From the IMG/VR virus record IMGVR_UViG_3300047562_004236, positions 1 through 23,526 of that record: a stretch of DNA of 23,526 bases. One strand, given 5' to 3'. Within the stretch, counting starts at the first letter, position 1, and the number at the start of each line of letters is the position of its first letter. Under the pieces are notes generated by a model. It had not been told where the DNA came from. It saw only the letters and a program-made list of their open reading frames with translations, and ran no database searches. The translations under genes and the position numbers were made by a program. Source of the stretch: a virus. Shown here piece by piece: positions 15,134 through 21,447 of this stretch.

Positions 15134-15724
15134 ATGCCTACAAAAACTGTTGTTACAAAAAAATCTGTTGGTACAAAATCAAAAGGAAGTAGTATTGATC
15201 TTCCTGCAAATCCTTTTATTTTTGAAATTTTAAATCTTACATCAAAACAAAGAGTAACTTCAAAAAAAATTGAAATTTTAAGGAAGTACGAACACCCATC
15301 ACTTAAATCAATTTTTATTTGGAATTTTGATGAAAGTATTGTATCTGCTCTTCCTCCTGGAGATGTTCCTTATGCTGCACTTGAAGAGCAAAATTCTTTT
15401 TCAGGTACACTAAGTGAAAAAATTGATGATGCTGTATCTAAAATGAAAGAGATTGAATCAAATTCACTTGGGTCTCAAGATCAAGGTAGATCTAGTATTC
15501 GTAAAGAATATGAAAAATTTTATAATTTTGTTAGGGGTGGAAATGATGGACTAAGTTCTCTTCGTAGAGAAACTATGTTTATTAACATTCTACAAGGTCT
15601 TCATCCTCTTGAAGCAGAAATTCTTATTTTAACTAAAGATAAAAAACTACAAACAAAGTATAAAATCACCAAAGAACTGGTAACTGAAGCATATCCTGAT
15701 ATTAAGTGGGGAGGTCGTTCATAA
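15134..15724 (+). CDS. DUF6433 family conserved phage protein
   Basis: A 196-aa protein starting MPTKTVVTKKS, with a Lys/Thr/Ser-rich head to about residue 20, then NPFIFEILNLTSKQRVTSKKIEILRKYEHPSLKSIFIWNFD-type sequence and a conserved end LHPLEAEILILTKDKKL ... EAYPDIKW. I recognise this as the DUF6433 protein conserved in T4-like cyanophages; its job is unknown. The mixed alpha-helical composition and basic N terminus leave nucleic-acid binding open. There is no recognisable Shine-Dalgarno before ATG 15134, only an AT-rich 38-nt leader. The next gene starts 1 nt after the stop, so the two are co-transcribed, ending at the terminator at 16089. Confidence 0.75.
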   Translation: MPTKTVVTKKSVGTKSKGSSIDLPANPFIFEILNLTSKQRVTSKKIEILRKYEHPSLKSIFIWNFDESIVSALPPGDVPYAALEEQNSFSGTLSEKIDDAVSKMKEIESNSLGSQDQGRSSIRKEYEKFYNFVRGGNDGLSSLRRETMFINILQGLHPLEAEILILTKDKKLQTKYKITKELVTEAYPDIKWGGRS

Positions 15725-15725
15725 G

Positions 15726-16079
15726 ATGAGTAAACTTCGTGATGTTATAGAAAAAGCAAAAAATACAGAAGAGCATATGGAATATTGGACACCAACAGAA
15801 AAAGAAACATGTAAATCACGATATGGATGTGATATTTTGCTGGAAAATGGTTCTTATGCTGAAGTGTGTACAAAAGAAGCACCTAATGATGCTTATATTA
15901 TTAAATATCTGGTAGAAAATAAAATTTGTTTTGACCTAACTAGAGGAACACGAGTTCGTTTATTTGATATGTATTGGGATAAGTTTCGTGAAAATTTGAA
16001 GAGTATTGAATTTGGATACGGTAGATATAATCCAAAACTTTGGGGTTATTCAAAATCTAAAAACAAAAAGAGAAAATGA
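15726..16079 (+). CDS. conserved cyanophage protein of unknown function
   Basis: A 117-aa protein, MSKLRDVIEKAKNTEEHMEYWTPTEKE..., with two Cys near the middle (CKSRYGC), aromatic motifs LFDMYWDKFRENLKSIEFGYGRYNPKLWGY and a basic tail (KSKNKKRK). I recall similar proteins in T4-like cyanophages but no assigned function. The Trp/Tyr-rich C-terminal part with a lysine-rich tail could bind nucleic acid. GGAGG in the end of the upstream gene (AAGTGGGGAGGTCG) supplies its ribosome site. It ends just before a rho-independent terminator, so it is the last gene of the nrdC unit. Confidence 0.7.
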   Translation: MSKLRDVIEKAKNTEEHMEYWTPTEKETCKSRYGCDILLENGSYAEVCTKEAPNDAYIIKYLVENKICFDLTRGTRVRLFDMYWDKFRENLKSIEFGYGRYNPKLWGYSKSKNKKRK

Positions 16080-16088
16080 ATTTCAAGA

Positions 16089-16118
16089 ACCCGGAAAAAA
16101 AATTCCGGGTATTTTTTT
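16089..16118 (+). terminator. rho-independent terminator
   Basis: An 8-bp stem, ACCCGGAA (16089-16096) with TTCCGGGT (16103-16110), loop of six A residues, followed by ATTTTTTT. It is GC-rich against this AT-rich background and lies 10 bp after the stop of the 117-aa gene, closing the nrdC transcription unit. Confidence 0.93.
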
Positions 16119-16159
16119 GTCTCTTAAGATTTTATAAAATTGTATTTTTTTACCAAAAT

Positions 16160-16188
16160 TTGCTAAATAAAAAGGAATGGTCTATAAT
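16160..16188 (+). promoter_or_regulatory. promoter for the riboswitch-controlled micro-operon
   Basis: TTGCTA (16160-16165), a 17-bp spacer and an exact TATAAT (16183-16188). Transcription would start near 16195, exactly where the riboswitch fold begins, which strongly supports the assignment. Confidence 0.8.
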
Positions 16189-16194
16189 GACCTT

Positions 16195-16323
16195 ACGTTC
16201 ATCTCAGGAAACTGAGACGCAAGTAGGACGGCGGAACGGAACGTTCATTTGCTATTTGTGAATAGCAAACGCAAACCGCCCGAAGGAACGGGATTTACAA
16301 TCTCATTCTGGAGGAAAATCCTA
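16195..16323 (+). promoter_or_regulatory. glutamine riboswitch (glnA / Downstream-peptide type) with expression platform
   Basis: P1 pairs CGTTC (16196-16200) with GAACG (16286-16290). P2 is TCTCAG (16202-16207) with CTGAGA (16212-16217) around a GAAA loop. The conserved junction reads GACGCAAGTAGG on the 5' side and CCGAAGGAACG on the 3' side, the hallmark of glutamine-binding glnA and Downstream-peptide RNAs. P3 closes with GGCGG (16230-16234) and CCGCC (16276-16280) and carries a 9-bp hairpin, TTTGCTATT (16248-16256) with AATAGCAAA (16261-16269). Alternatives visible: CCCG (16279-16282) with CGGG (16289-16292), which would break both P1 and P3, and ACGTTC (16195-16200) with GAACGT (16239-16244). 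GGATTT (16291-16296) with AAATCC (16316-16321) would put the GGAGG ribosome site (16310-16314) in a loop. Translational control by glutamine is inferred. Confidence 0.85.
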
Positions 16324-16515
16324 ATGGCAAAAGTAACTTATAGGGGTGTTTCTTATGACACCAAAATTTATCATCAACAAAATCAAACACAAAATCAAAA
16401 TTTTGATTTGAATTATCGTGGTATTCATTATAATACACAAGTTCAACAACATCAGCAACCACAGCAATGTAATTTGAATTATCGTGGTATTAAATATGTG
16501 AAGGAAATTAACTGA
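16324..16515 (+). CDS. DUF4278 repeat peptide
   Basis: A 63-aa protein with three copies of the cyanobacterial DUF4278 motif: VTYRGVSYD (4-12), LNYRGIHYN (29-37) and LNYRGIKYV (51-59), joined by Gln/Asn/His-rich linkers. The family occurs as small proteins in cyanobacteria and their phages, with no known activity. GGAGG at 16310-16314, 9 nt before ATG 16324, sets the start; an in-frame extension upstream would run through the riboswitch and is rejected. As first gene after a glutamine-type riboswitch it is presumably made according to nitrogen status. Gln-rich linkers are notable given the ligand, though this may be coincidence. It overlaps the next start by 1 nt. Confidence 0.85.
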   Translation: MAKVTYRGVSYDTKIYHQQNQTQNQNFDLNYRGIHYNTQVQQHQQPQQCNLNYRGIKYVKEIN

Positions 16516-16613
16516 TGAAAAAATTAAACTTTCTTCAATTAATTAAAACACAAAAAGAAAAAGAAAACCGTCGCCATCAAGCACAACTTGTTCATTTAGT
16601 TGGAGCAAAATAA
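16515..16613 (+). CDS. 32-aa basic peptide
   Basis: MKKLNFLQLIKTQKEKENRR followed by HQAQLVHLVGAK: a short basic, probably helical peptide. Its ATG shares one base with the DUF4278 stop (TGATG), and its own stop shares one base with the next start (TAATG), the classic signs of translational coupling. AAGGAAAT in the end of the DUF4278 gene can serve as ribosome site. I do not recognise the sequence. Real translation is supported only by the tight packing of three frames between riboswitch and terminator. Confidence 0.6.
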   Translation: MKKLNFLQLIKTQKEKENRRHQAQLVHLVGAK

Positions 16614-16696
16614 TGGCAGTTGTCACTCAAATTACAATCGCATCTGCTTTTACAATTACTTTATTATCCATTCTTATTCAGTGTTTATATAAGTAA
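16613..16696 (+). CDS. 27-aa membrane peptide
   Basis: MAVVTQITIASAFTITLLSI followed by LIQCLYK: almost the whole peptide is one hydrophobic helix of about 20 residues with a short Lys-ended tail. Such size and shape match tiny single-span membrane peptides, including small subunits of photosynthetic complexes or membrane regulators, but no motif allows a name. It is coupled to the 32-aa gene by TAATG and ends 15 bp before the terminator, so it is the last gene of the riboswitch-controlled unit. Confidence 0.6.
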   Translation: MAVVTQITIASAFTITLLSILIQCLYK

Positions 16697-16711
16697 TTTA
16701 AAATTTATTAT

Positions 16712-16743
16712 AAAAGAAAGAGAGTTGATCTCTTTCTTTTTTT
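16712..16743 (+). terminator. rho-independent terminator of the micro-operon
   Basis: A 12-bp stem, AAAAGAAAGAGA (16712-16723) with TCTCTTTCTTTT (16729-16740), loop GTTGA, continuing into TTT. It is weak in GC but long, and has the U run. Its loop and 3' arm also contain the -35 element of the next promoter. Confidence 0.82.
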
Positions 16744-16753
16744 ATGCTATAGT
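16725..16753 (+). promoter_or_regulatory. candidate promoter for the thyX unit, nested in the terminator
   Basis: TTGATC (16725-16730), 17-bp spacer, TATAGT (16748-16753): four of six and five of six matches to consensus at ideal spacing. It lies 24 bp before the ATG of the next small gene, the same distance as the nrdC promoter has to its gene. Confidence 0.6.
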
Positions 16754-16776
16754 CAAAATGAAACTTAAATTATTTT

Positions 16777-16917
16777 ATGGATAGAGATAAAATAAAAGTA
16801 ATTATAAGAAATATGGAACTTCTTCTTGATAGTTTAAAAGCAGAAATTTATACCGATGTTCCATCTTATAATTATGACGATATTATTCCTTATGAAGAAG
16901 AATATGACGAAAAATGA
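16777..16917 (+). CDS. 46-aa acidic-tailed protein
   Basis: MDRDKIKVIIRNMELLLDSL begins an amphipathic helix, followed by KAEIYTDVPSYNYDD and an acidic end (EEEYDEK). The ATG lies 24 bp after the candidate promoter, and the stop overlaps the next gene (ATGATGA). Helical head with Asp/Glu/Tyr tail is a pattern I associate with small cyanophage proteins beside thyX; function unknown. Too short for strong inference, but coupling to the neighbours supports translation. Confidence 0.65.
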   Translation: MDRDKIKVIIRNMELLLDSLKAEIYTDVPSYNYDDIIPYEEEYDEK

Positions 16918-17078
16918 TGAGAACTAAAAAAATGATTAATTTGCTTAAAACAGCAATCAAAAATAAACATATGTATTCTTTAGAAGAAATTGAATATATG
17001 GAACAACAATTAAGTTTTATAGAAAATAAAGTAAAAGAAGTTCAACATAAAGATTATAAAGGATTTGGAAAAAAATGA
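16917..17078 (+). CDS. 53-aa helical protein
   Basis: [20 protein letters not shown], then [20 protein letters not shown] and a basic end (DYKGFGKK). It is predicted to form two helices, the second with coiled-coil spacing. The start overlaps the previous stop by one base, and the stop overlaps the ThyX start by 4 nt (ATGA), so it is translated together with ThyX. No family is known to me beyond small conserved cyanophage proteins of this kind. Confidence 0.68.
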   Translation: MRTKKMINLLKTAIKNKHMYSLEEIEYMEQQLSFIENKVKEVQHKDYKGFGKK

Positions 17079-17725
17079 GTGTAAAATTAATTAGTGTAAC
17101 TCCAGATGCTGAAAAACATATTGCTTATTGTGCCAGAGTAAGTAATCCATCAAATCAAGAATCCAGTAGTTTTGAAGGACTTATTCGTTATTGTATTAAA
17201 CATAGGCATTGGTCTATTTTTGAAATGGCAAGTATGACTTTAGAAATTGAAACTACTCGTGGTATTGCTGCACAAATTCTTCGTCATAGAAGTTTTACAT
17301 TTCAAGAGTTTTCTCAAAGATATGCTGACTCCTCTTTATTAGGAGAAATTCCTGTTCCACAACTTCGTCGTCAAGATGTAAAAAATCGTCAAAATTCTAT
17401 TGATGATCTTTCTCCTGGTATGAAAGAGGATCTCTGGTTAAAAATTAATGACCATTTTCAGGAGTCTATGAGACTCTACAAAGAACTTCTTGATAAGGGA
17501 GTAGCAAAGGAATGTGCTCGCTTTGTATTGCCCTTAGCAACACCTACACGCATCTATATGACGGGTTCTGTGAGGTCTTGGATTACATATATTGCTCTAA
17601 GAGAAAAATCTGGAACACAAAAAGAACATATGGACGTTGCGAAAGAATGTAAAGTTATTTTCAATGAATGTTTTCCAATTACATCTTCTGCTTTAGGTGG
17701 AATTGAAACCGAATGGATTATTTGA
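17075..17725 (+). CDS. thyX: flavin-dependent thymidylate synthase
   Basis: A 216-aa enzyme making dTMP from dUMP with FAD, NADPH and methylene-tetrahydrofolate. The ThyX signature RHRx7S is present as R70-H71-R72 with S80 and R82 in [16 protein letters not shown]. Other family features are [17 protein letters not shown] (43-59) and a C-terminal [25 protein letters not shown] stretch that carries dUMP-binding residues. Length is typical of compact phage and cyanobacterial ThyX (about 210-230 aa). It supplies thymidine for the AT-rich phage genome. It is coupled to the preceding 53-aa gene by an ATGA overlap. Confidence 0.96.
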   Translation: MSVKLISVTPDAEKHIAYCARVSNPSNQESSSFEGLIRYCIKHRHWSIFEMASMTLEIETTRGIAAQILRHRSFTFQEFSQRYADSSLLGEIPVPQLRRQDVKNRQNSIDDLSPGMKEDLWLKINDHFQESMRLYKELLDKGVAKECARFVLPLATPTRIYMTGSVRSWITYIALREKSGTQKEHMDVAKECKVIFNECFPITSSALGGIETEWII

Positions 17726-17761
17726 CCAATAAATATTTTATATTTTATGGAGGAATGAATT

Positions 17762-18004
17762 GTGCCAACATATCCAGTCAAAAATTTAAAAACAGGAGAG
17801 ACTAAAGAACTTGAGATGAGTATTTCTCAATATGAGAAGTGGAGAAAAGAAAATCAAGATTGGGATAAAGATTGGCAGGCAGGAGTTGCTGGTGTTGGTG
17901 AAGTGGGTGAATGGAAGGATAAGTTAAATAAATCTCATCCTTCTTGGAACACAATTTTAGACCGAGCAGGCAAAATGCCTGGTTCAAACGTAAGAAGAAA
18001 CTAA
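17762..18004 (+). CDS. 80-aa conserved cyanophage protein (MPTY-type)
   Basis: The protein begins MPTYPVKNLKTGETKELEMS and has a Gly/Val-rich centre (AGVAGVGEVGEW) and an end HPSWNTILDRAGKMPGSNVR. I recognise the type from T4-like cyanophages, where relatives are labelled hypothetical or FmdB-like and carry the MPTY-xxx-TGE start; no zinc-ribbon cysteines are present here. GTG at 17762 is the start, set by GGAGGA at 17749-17754, 7 nt upstream; no ATG is in frame. An AATAAATA box at 17727-17734 could be a late promoter. The gene abuts PhoH (next codon after stop). Confidence 0.7.
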   Translation: MPTYPVKNLKTGETKELEMSISQYEKWRKENQDWDKDWQAGVAGVGEVGEWKDKLNKSHPSWNTILDRAGKMPGSNVRRN

Positions 18005-19825
18005 ATGGCAAGAAGAAAAAGAACAGAACAACCAATTGGTGTTGGTCTTACTATAAGGCAGATAAAAAGAAAAAAACCAATTAGTTTAGATTATCTTATA
18101 GATATAGATCCTCTTACAGAAAATCAAAAAAAATTATTTGATTCTTATGTAGAAGGAAAAAATATAATTGCATATGGTGCTGCTGGAACAGGTAAAGCAC
18201 AACCATTATATTCCAAAATTTTAACTCCTAATGGTTGGATTACTATGGGACAAGTTAAAATTGGTGATTATGTATTAACTCCAACGGGCAAAAAAACTAA
18301 AGTTTGTGGAGTTTTTCCTCAGGGGAAAAAGCATATTTATGAGGTTGTTTTTCACGATGGTTCTAAAACCAAGTGTTGTTTAGAGCATTTATGGGAAATT
18401 AACTGCCCCAGTGGATGGAATAGAAGAAAATCTGGAACTAAAAAAATAGTTAATACTCAATATATCATTGATTTTTTGCGTGAAAAAGAAATTAGAAAAT
18501 CTTCAACTAATATCTCAATTGATTTAATTGAACCTGTTAAAACTGATGATATTAATTTGCCTTTAGATCCTTATATTGTCGGTTGTTTAATTGGTGATGG
18601 TTGTTTAACAACTTCTACTCCCAAAATAACATCAAAAGATGATGTGTTGATTTATAAATTACAAGAAATTATTGGAGAAGAATATTACATAAATCATTGC
18701 AAATCTTCTCAATATAATTATAATTTTATTGATAAATTATCTCGCAAAAATAAAGTTAACAGAATTACTGAGATCTTAAAAGAACTTGGACTACAAGGTA
18801 AAAAGTCTTATGAAAAAATTATTCCTTCAATATATGTTAATTCAGGAACAGACCAAAAACTTAATCTCATAAGAGGATTAATGGATACCGATGGAACTGT
18901 TGATTATAAAAACGGAACAGTTTCATTTTCAACAACAAGTGAAATTTTAGCAAAACAAGTTCAAGATATTATTTGGTCTTTTGGTGGAATTTGTAAAATT
19001 ACTTCTAAAATTCCAACATATACTTATGATGGAATTAAAAAAGTAGGTAGAAAATCTTATAATGTTTGGATTACTGTTAGAAATCCAAAAGAATTATTTA
19101 CTCTACAAAGAAAAAAAGACCTTTGTAGAGAAACTTACGACAAACTTCAATACCGAAGAAAAATTAAAAATGTAAATTATGTTGGAGAAGAAGAAGCACA
19201 ATGCATTATGATAGATGATGAAAATCATCTTTATGTCACTGATGATTATATTATTACGCATAATACGTTCATCACACTTTATAATGCTCTTCGTGATGTT
19301 TTAGATGAAAGAACACCATATGAAAAAATTTATATCGTAAGATCTTTAGTTCCTACAAGAGAAATTGGATTTCTTCCTGGAGATCACGATAATAAAGCAG
19401 ATATTTATCAAATTCCTTATAAGAATATGGTAAAATATATGTTTCAAATGCCAAGTGATGTTGACTTTGAGATGCTTTATGGTAATCTTAAATCTCAAGA
19501 AACAATTAAGTTTTGGAGCACTTCTTTTTTACGTGGTGTAACGATTGATAATGCTATTGTAATTGTAGATGAATTTGCTAATCTTAATTTTCACGAATTG
19601 GATTCAATTATTACTCGTGTTGGTGAAAATTGTAAGATTATGTTTTGTGGTGATGCAACTCAAAGTGATTTGGTCAAAACAAATGAAAGAAATGGAATTA
19701 TTGATTTTATGAAAATTATTAGAACTATGCCGTCTTTTGATATTATTGAATTTGGTATTAATGATATTATTAGATCTGGAATTGTAAAAGAATATCTTGT
19801 TGCCAAATTGAATAGTGGAATGTAA
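18005..19825 (+). CDS. phoH: PhoH-like P-loop ATPase interrupted by an intein
   Basis: The 606-aa precursor contains a 356-aa intein (residues 65-420), so the spliced protein would have 250 aa, typical of cyanophage PhoH. The N-extein runs to GAAGTGK (58-64) and the C-extein resumes with T421, which together restore the Walker A loop GAAGTGKT. After the intein come YEKIYIVRSLVPTREIGFLPG, the Walker B strand AIVIVDEFANLNF and GDATQSD. PhoH is a putative RNA/DNA-linked ATPase, widespread in cyanophages and named for the phosphate-starvation E. coli homologue; its role in infection is not settled. Without splicing the P-loop would be broken and ATP binding lost, so protein splicing is probably needed for function. 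The ribosome site is poor. The stop overlaps the nuclease start (TAATG). Confidence 0.95.
   Translation: MARRKRTEQPIGVGLTIRQIKRKKPISLDYLIDIDPLTENQKKLFDSYVEGKNIIAYGAAGTGKAQPLYSKILTPNGWITMGQVKIGDYVLTPTGKKTKVCGVFPQGKKHIYEVVFHDGSKTKCCLEHLWEINCPSGWNRRKSGTKKIVNTQYIIDFLREKEIRKSSTNISIDLIEPVKTDDINLPLDPYIVGCLIGDGCLTTSTPKITSKDDVLIYKLQEIIGEEYYINHCKSSQYNYNFIDKLSRKNKVNRITEILKELGLQGKKSYEKIIPSIYVNSGTDQKLNLIRGLMDTDGTVDYKNGTVSFSTTSEILAKQVQDIIWSFGGICKITSKIPTYTYDGIKKVGRKSYNVWITVRNPKELFTLQRKKDLCRETYDKLQYRRKIKNVNYVGEEEAQCIMIDDENHLYVTDDYIITHNTFITLYNALRDVLDERTPYEKIYIVRSLVPTREIGFLPGDHDNKADIYQIPYKNMVKYMFQMPSDVDFEMLYGNLKSQETIKFWSTSFLRGVTIDNAIVIVDEFANLNFHELDSIITRVGENCKIMFCGDATQSDLVKTNERNGIIDFMKIIRTMPSFDIIEFGINDIIRSGIVKEYLVAKLNSGM
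18197..19264 (+). mobile_element. class 3-type intein with LAGLIDADG homing endonuclease
   Basis: PhoH residues 65-420, from A65 (codon 18197-18199) to N420 (19262-19264). The splicing domain starts AQPLYSKILTPNGWITMGQV and ends HLYVTDDYIITHN before Thr+1. Ala at position 1 cannot act as the class 1 nucleophile. The class 3 WCT signature is complete: W130 two residues after the block B His128 (LEHLWEI), C400 in block F (AQCIMIDDE), T418 just before the terminal His-Asn. The centre holds two LAGLIDADG motifs, IVGCLIGDGCL (191-201) and LIRGLMDTDGTV (288-299), both with the catalytic Asp, so the homing endonuclease may be active. Insertion in a phage P-loop ATPase fits the proposed phage origin of class 3 inteins. 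Confidence 0.93.
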
Positions 19826-20502
19826 TGTTTACCCATATTGATATAGAACTTCCTAAATTAGATCGTGAAACAATTGATGGTGTTCGTTACTATACTATAA
19901 AAGAAGAACAAGAATTATTTAAATTAGTATCAATCACTTCTGTTACAAGTCATTTTAATCGTGAAATCTTCAATAACTGGCGCAAAAAAGTCGGTGAAGT
20001 GGAGGCAGAAAAGATCACTAAAGCGGCTACTTCTCGTGGCACAGACCTCCATTCTCTTGTGGAAAATTACCTTTATAATCAAATTCTCCCTCAAGTTCCG
20101 CCGCTTCCGGAGTTTCTTTTTAAAGTTGCTAAAAAAGAACTAAACAAAATCAATAATATTCATTGTTTAGAAGGTGCTTTATACAGTATAAAACTTGGTG
20201 TTGCAGGAACAACAGATTGTATTGCAGAACATAATGGTGAACTTGCTGTAATTGATTTTAAAACTTCTAAAAAACCAAAACCAGTTGAGTGGATTACTCA
20301 TTATTTTGTTCAGGCAATGTTTTATGGTATGGCATACTATGAAATGACTGGAACTCCTATTAAAAAACTTGTAATTATTATGACTTGTGAAAATGGCGAA
20401 TGCGTTGTTTATGAAGAAAGAGATTTTAAAAAATATATGAAATTAGTTGTTCAATATATTAAAAAATTTGTGGATGATAAATTAAAACTTATTTCTTCTT
20501 GA
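19825..20502 (+). CDS. PD-(D/E)XK nuclease, RecB-like
   Basis: A 225-aa protein with Cas4/RecB-type nuclease residues in order: RGTDLHSLVE (71-80, His76), E116, GVAGTTDCIAE (125-135, Asp131), and AVIDFKTSKK (141-150, Asp144 and Lys146), followed by QAMFYGMAYYE with the conserved Gln motif. No iron-sulphur cysteine cluster is seen, unlike Cas4. Such exonuclease-like proteins sit next to phoH in many T4-like cyanophages, probably acting in recombination or host-DNA breakdown. The ATG overlaps the phoH stop by one base. A consensus promoter for gene 33 begins just before and across its stop codon. Confidence 0.88.
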   Translation: MFTHIDIELPKLDRETIDGVRYYTIKEEQELFKLVSITSVTSHFNREIFNNWRKKVGEVEAEKITKAATSRGTDLHSLVENYLYNQILPQVPPLPEFLFKVAKKELNKINNIHCLEGALYSIKLGVAGTTDCIAEHNGELAVIDFKTSKKPKPVEWITHYFVQAMFYGMAYYEMTGTPIKKLVIIMTCENGECVVYEERDFKKYMKLVVQYIKKFVDDKLKLISS

Positions 20503-20527
20503 CAAAATCTTAAGATTTCTTTATAAT
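20499..20527 (+). promoter_or_regulatory. consensus promoter for the gene 33-59 unit with a palindromic spacer
   Basis: Exact TTGACA (20499-20504), 17-bp spacer, exact TATAAT (20522-20527), 21 bp before the gene 33 ATG. The spacer begins with a 14-bp perfect palindrome, AAATCTTAAGATTT (20505-20518), placed where a repressor or activator dimer could sit. The -10 is followed by AATAAATAT, which also resembles a late box. Confidence 0.88.
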
Positions 20528-20548
20528 AAATATAATATTGTAAAAATA

Positions 20549-20854
20549 ATGACAAATTATCTAAAAAATTTACTCTACATTGATATAGAAGAAATGGAAA
20601 AAAACGAAGAATTAGAAAAGGTCATAGAACAAAAATTTCTAACTCCATCAAAGTTCGCATTAGAAATTGAAAATATTGTAGTAAGTCATAAATTAAATTA
20701 TATTGATGCTATAATTTTATTTTGTGAGGAAAATAATCTTGAAATTGAATCTGTTTCAAAATTAATTTCTAAACCATTAAAAGAAAAATTAAAATGGGAC
20801 GCAATAAATCTCAATTTTATAAAGAAAACCTCTCGTGCTAAACTTACATTTTGA
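20549..20854 (+). CDS. 33: late transcription co-activator gp33
   Basis: A 101-aa protein like cyanophage gp33. Its core FLTPSKFALEIENIVVSHKLNYIDAIILFCEENN (about 36-69) is followed by the conserved IESVSKLISKPLKEKLKWDA and an end NFIKKTSRAKLTF. In T4, gp33 binds the beta flap of host RNA polymerase and, with sigma gp55 and the sliding clamp, switches on late genes. Close linkage with gene 59 and gene 32 matches the T4 arrangement. The first 25 residues (LLYIDIEEMEKNEELEKV) are an acidic extension that may be lineage-specific. The stop overlaps the gp59 start as TTGA. Confidence 0.85.
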   Translation: MTNYLKNLLYIDIEEMEKNEELEKVIEQKFLTPSKFALEIENIVVSHKLNYIDAIILFCEENNLEIESVSKLISKPLKEKLKWDAINLNFIKKTSRAKLTF

Positions 20855-21447
20855 TTGTGGCTCCTTTTGAAGTTTATTGTGAATATCTTGCCTTAAAAAA
20901 TCATTTTTCCAATCCCAAATACGATTATTTTAAATATAATAAAAAAGTTAGAGCAACTGTAACATCTTTTAATCGCAGAAAAGATCGTTATTTTTTTGAA
21001 AGAACTTCTCGTAAATTTTCAGATAAAGAAATAGTAGATTTTTTAGTATCAAACTTTGTAGCGGTAGATTCCCCAAGCAACTTATGGATTGGATCAATTA
21101 TAAATTCTGGAGAAAAAAATTACGCAGATTGGATGAAGAGACAACAGAGTTTGACATACTTGTTCAAAGAACAATCAATGGAATTGTTCTCAGAGAACGA
21201 ATTAGAAAATGCGCTGAATTGTTCCAAAGGACATCCAATCGTTCTTAAAAATTTTTTGAAAGGGCAAATTTGTATTGAAACTTTAGTGATATATAATAAA
21301 ATATTTGAATTTGGAAAAAAATTCGATAAAAAACTTTTAGATCCTGTATGGGAAACTGTAAGTTTGAAAATTAAAAAATATTCTCCATTTCTCCAGATAG
21401 ATATTTTTAAGTATAAAAAAATTTTAAGGGATATTTTAAATGAATAG
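20851..21447 (+). CDS. 59: gp59 helicase loader
   Basis: A 198-aa homologue of T4 gp59 (217 aa), which loads the gp41 helicase onto gp32-covered DNA at forks and recombination intermediates. Seen: VYCEYLALKNHFSNPKYDYFKYNKKVRA near the N terminus, NRRKDRYFFERTSRKFSDKEIVDFLVSNFVA, and NLWIGSIINSG, matching the T4 KYDVIKYN ... RRDKYFFQKLSEK ... ISNLVA ... WIGDI order. The start is TTG 20851, overlapping the gp33 TGA, or GTG 20857 two codons later; there is no ATG. A non-ATG start coupled to gp33 would keep levels low. It overlaps the next gene by 8 nt. Confidence 0.92.
   Translation: MIVAPFEVYCEYLALKNHFSNPKYDYFKYNKKVRATVTSFNRRKDRYFFERTSRKFSDKEIVDFLVSNFVAVDSPSNLWIGSIINSGEKNYADWMKRQQSLTYLFKEQSMELFSENELENALNCSKGHPIVLKNFLKGQICIETLVIYNKIFEFGKKFDKKLLDPVWETVSLKIKKYSPFLQIDIFKYKKILRDILNE

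Noticed and set aside
16076-16261. 61-codon + strand frame after the 117-aa gene
   Set aside because: It runs through a strong terminator, a promoter and the riboswitch aptamer, so it cannot be a normal gene.
16249-16323. N-terminal extension of the DUF4278 gene from an upstream TTG
   Set aside because: The extension lies in the riboswitch P3 arm; GGAGG and ATG 16324 fit the family start much better.
17802-18035. Minus-strand frame opposite the 80-aa gene
   Set aside because: No ribosome site and poly-Phe composition typical of antisense to Lys-rich coding DNA.
18197-19264. PhoH interruption read as a class 1 intein or a free-standing homing endonuclease gene
   Set aside because: Position 1 is Ala, so the class 1 nucleophile is missing, while the WCT residues are all present; the frame is continuous with both PhoH parts.
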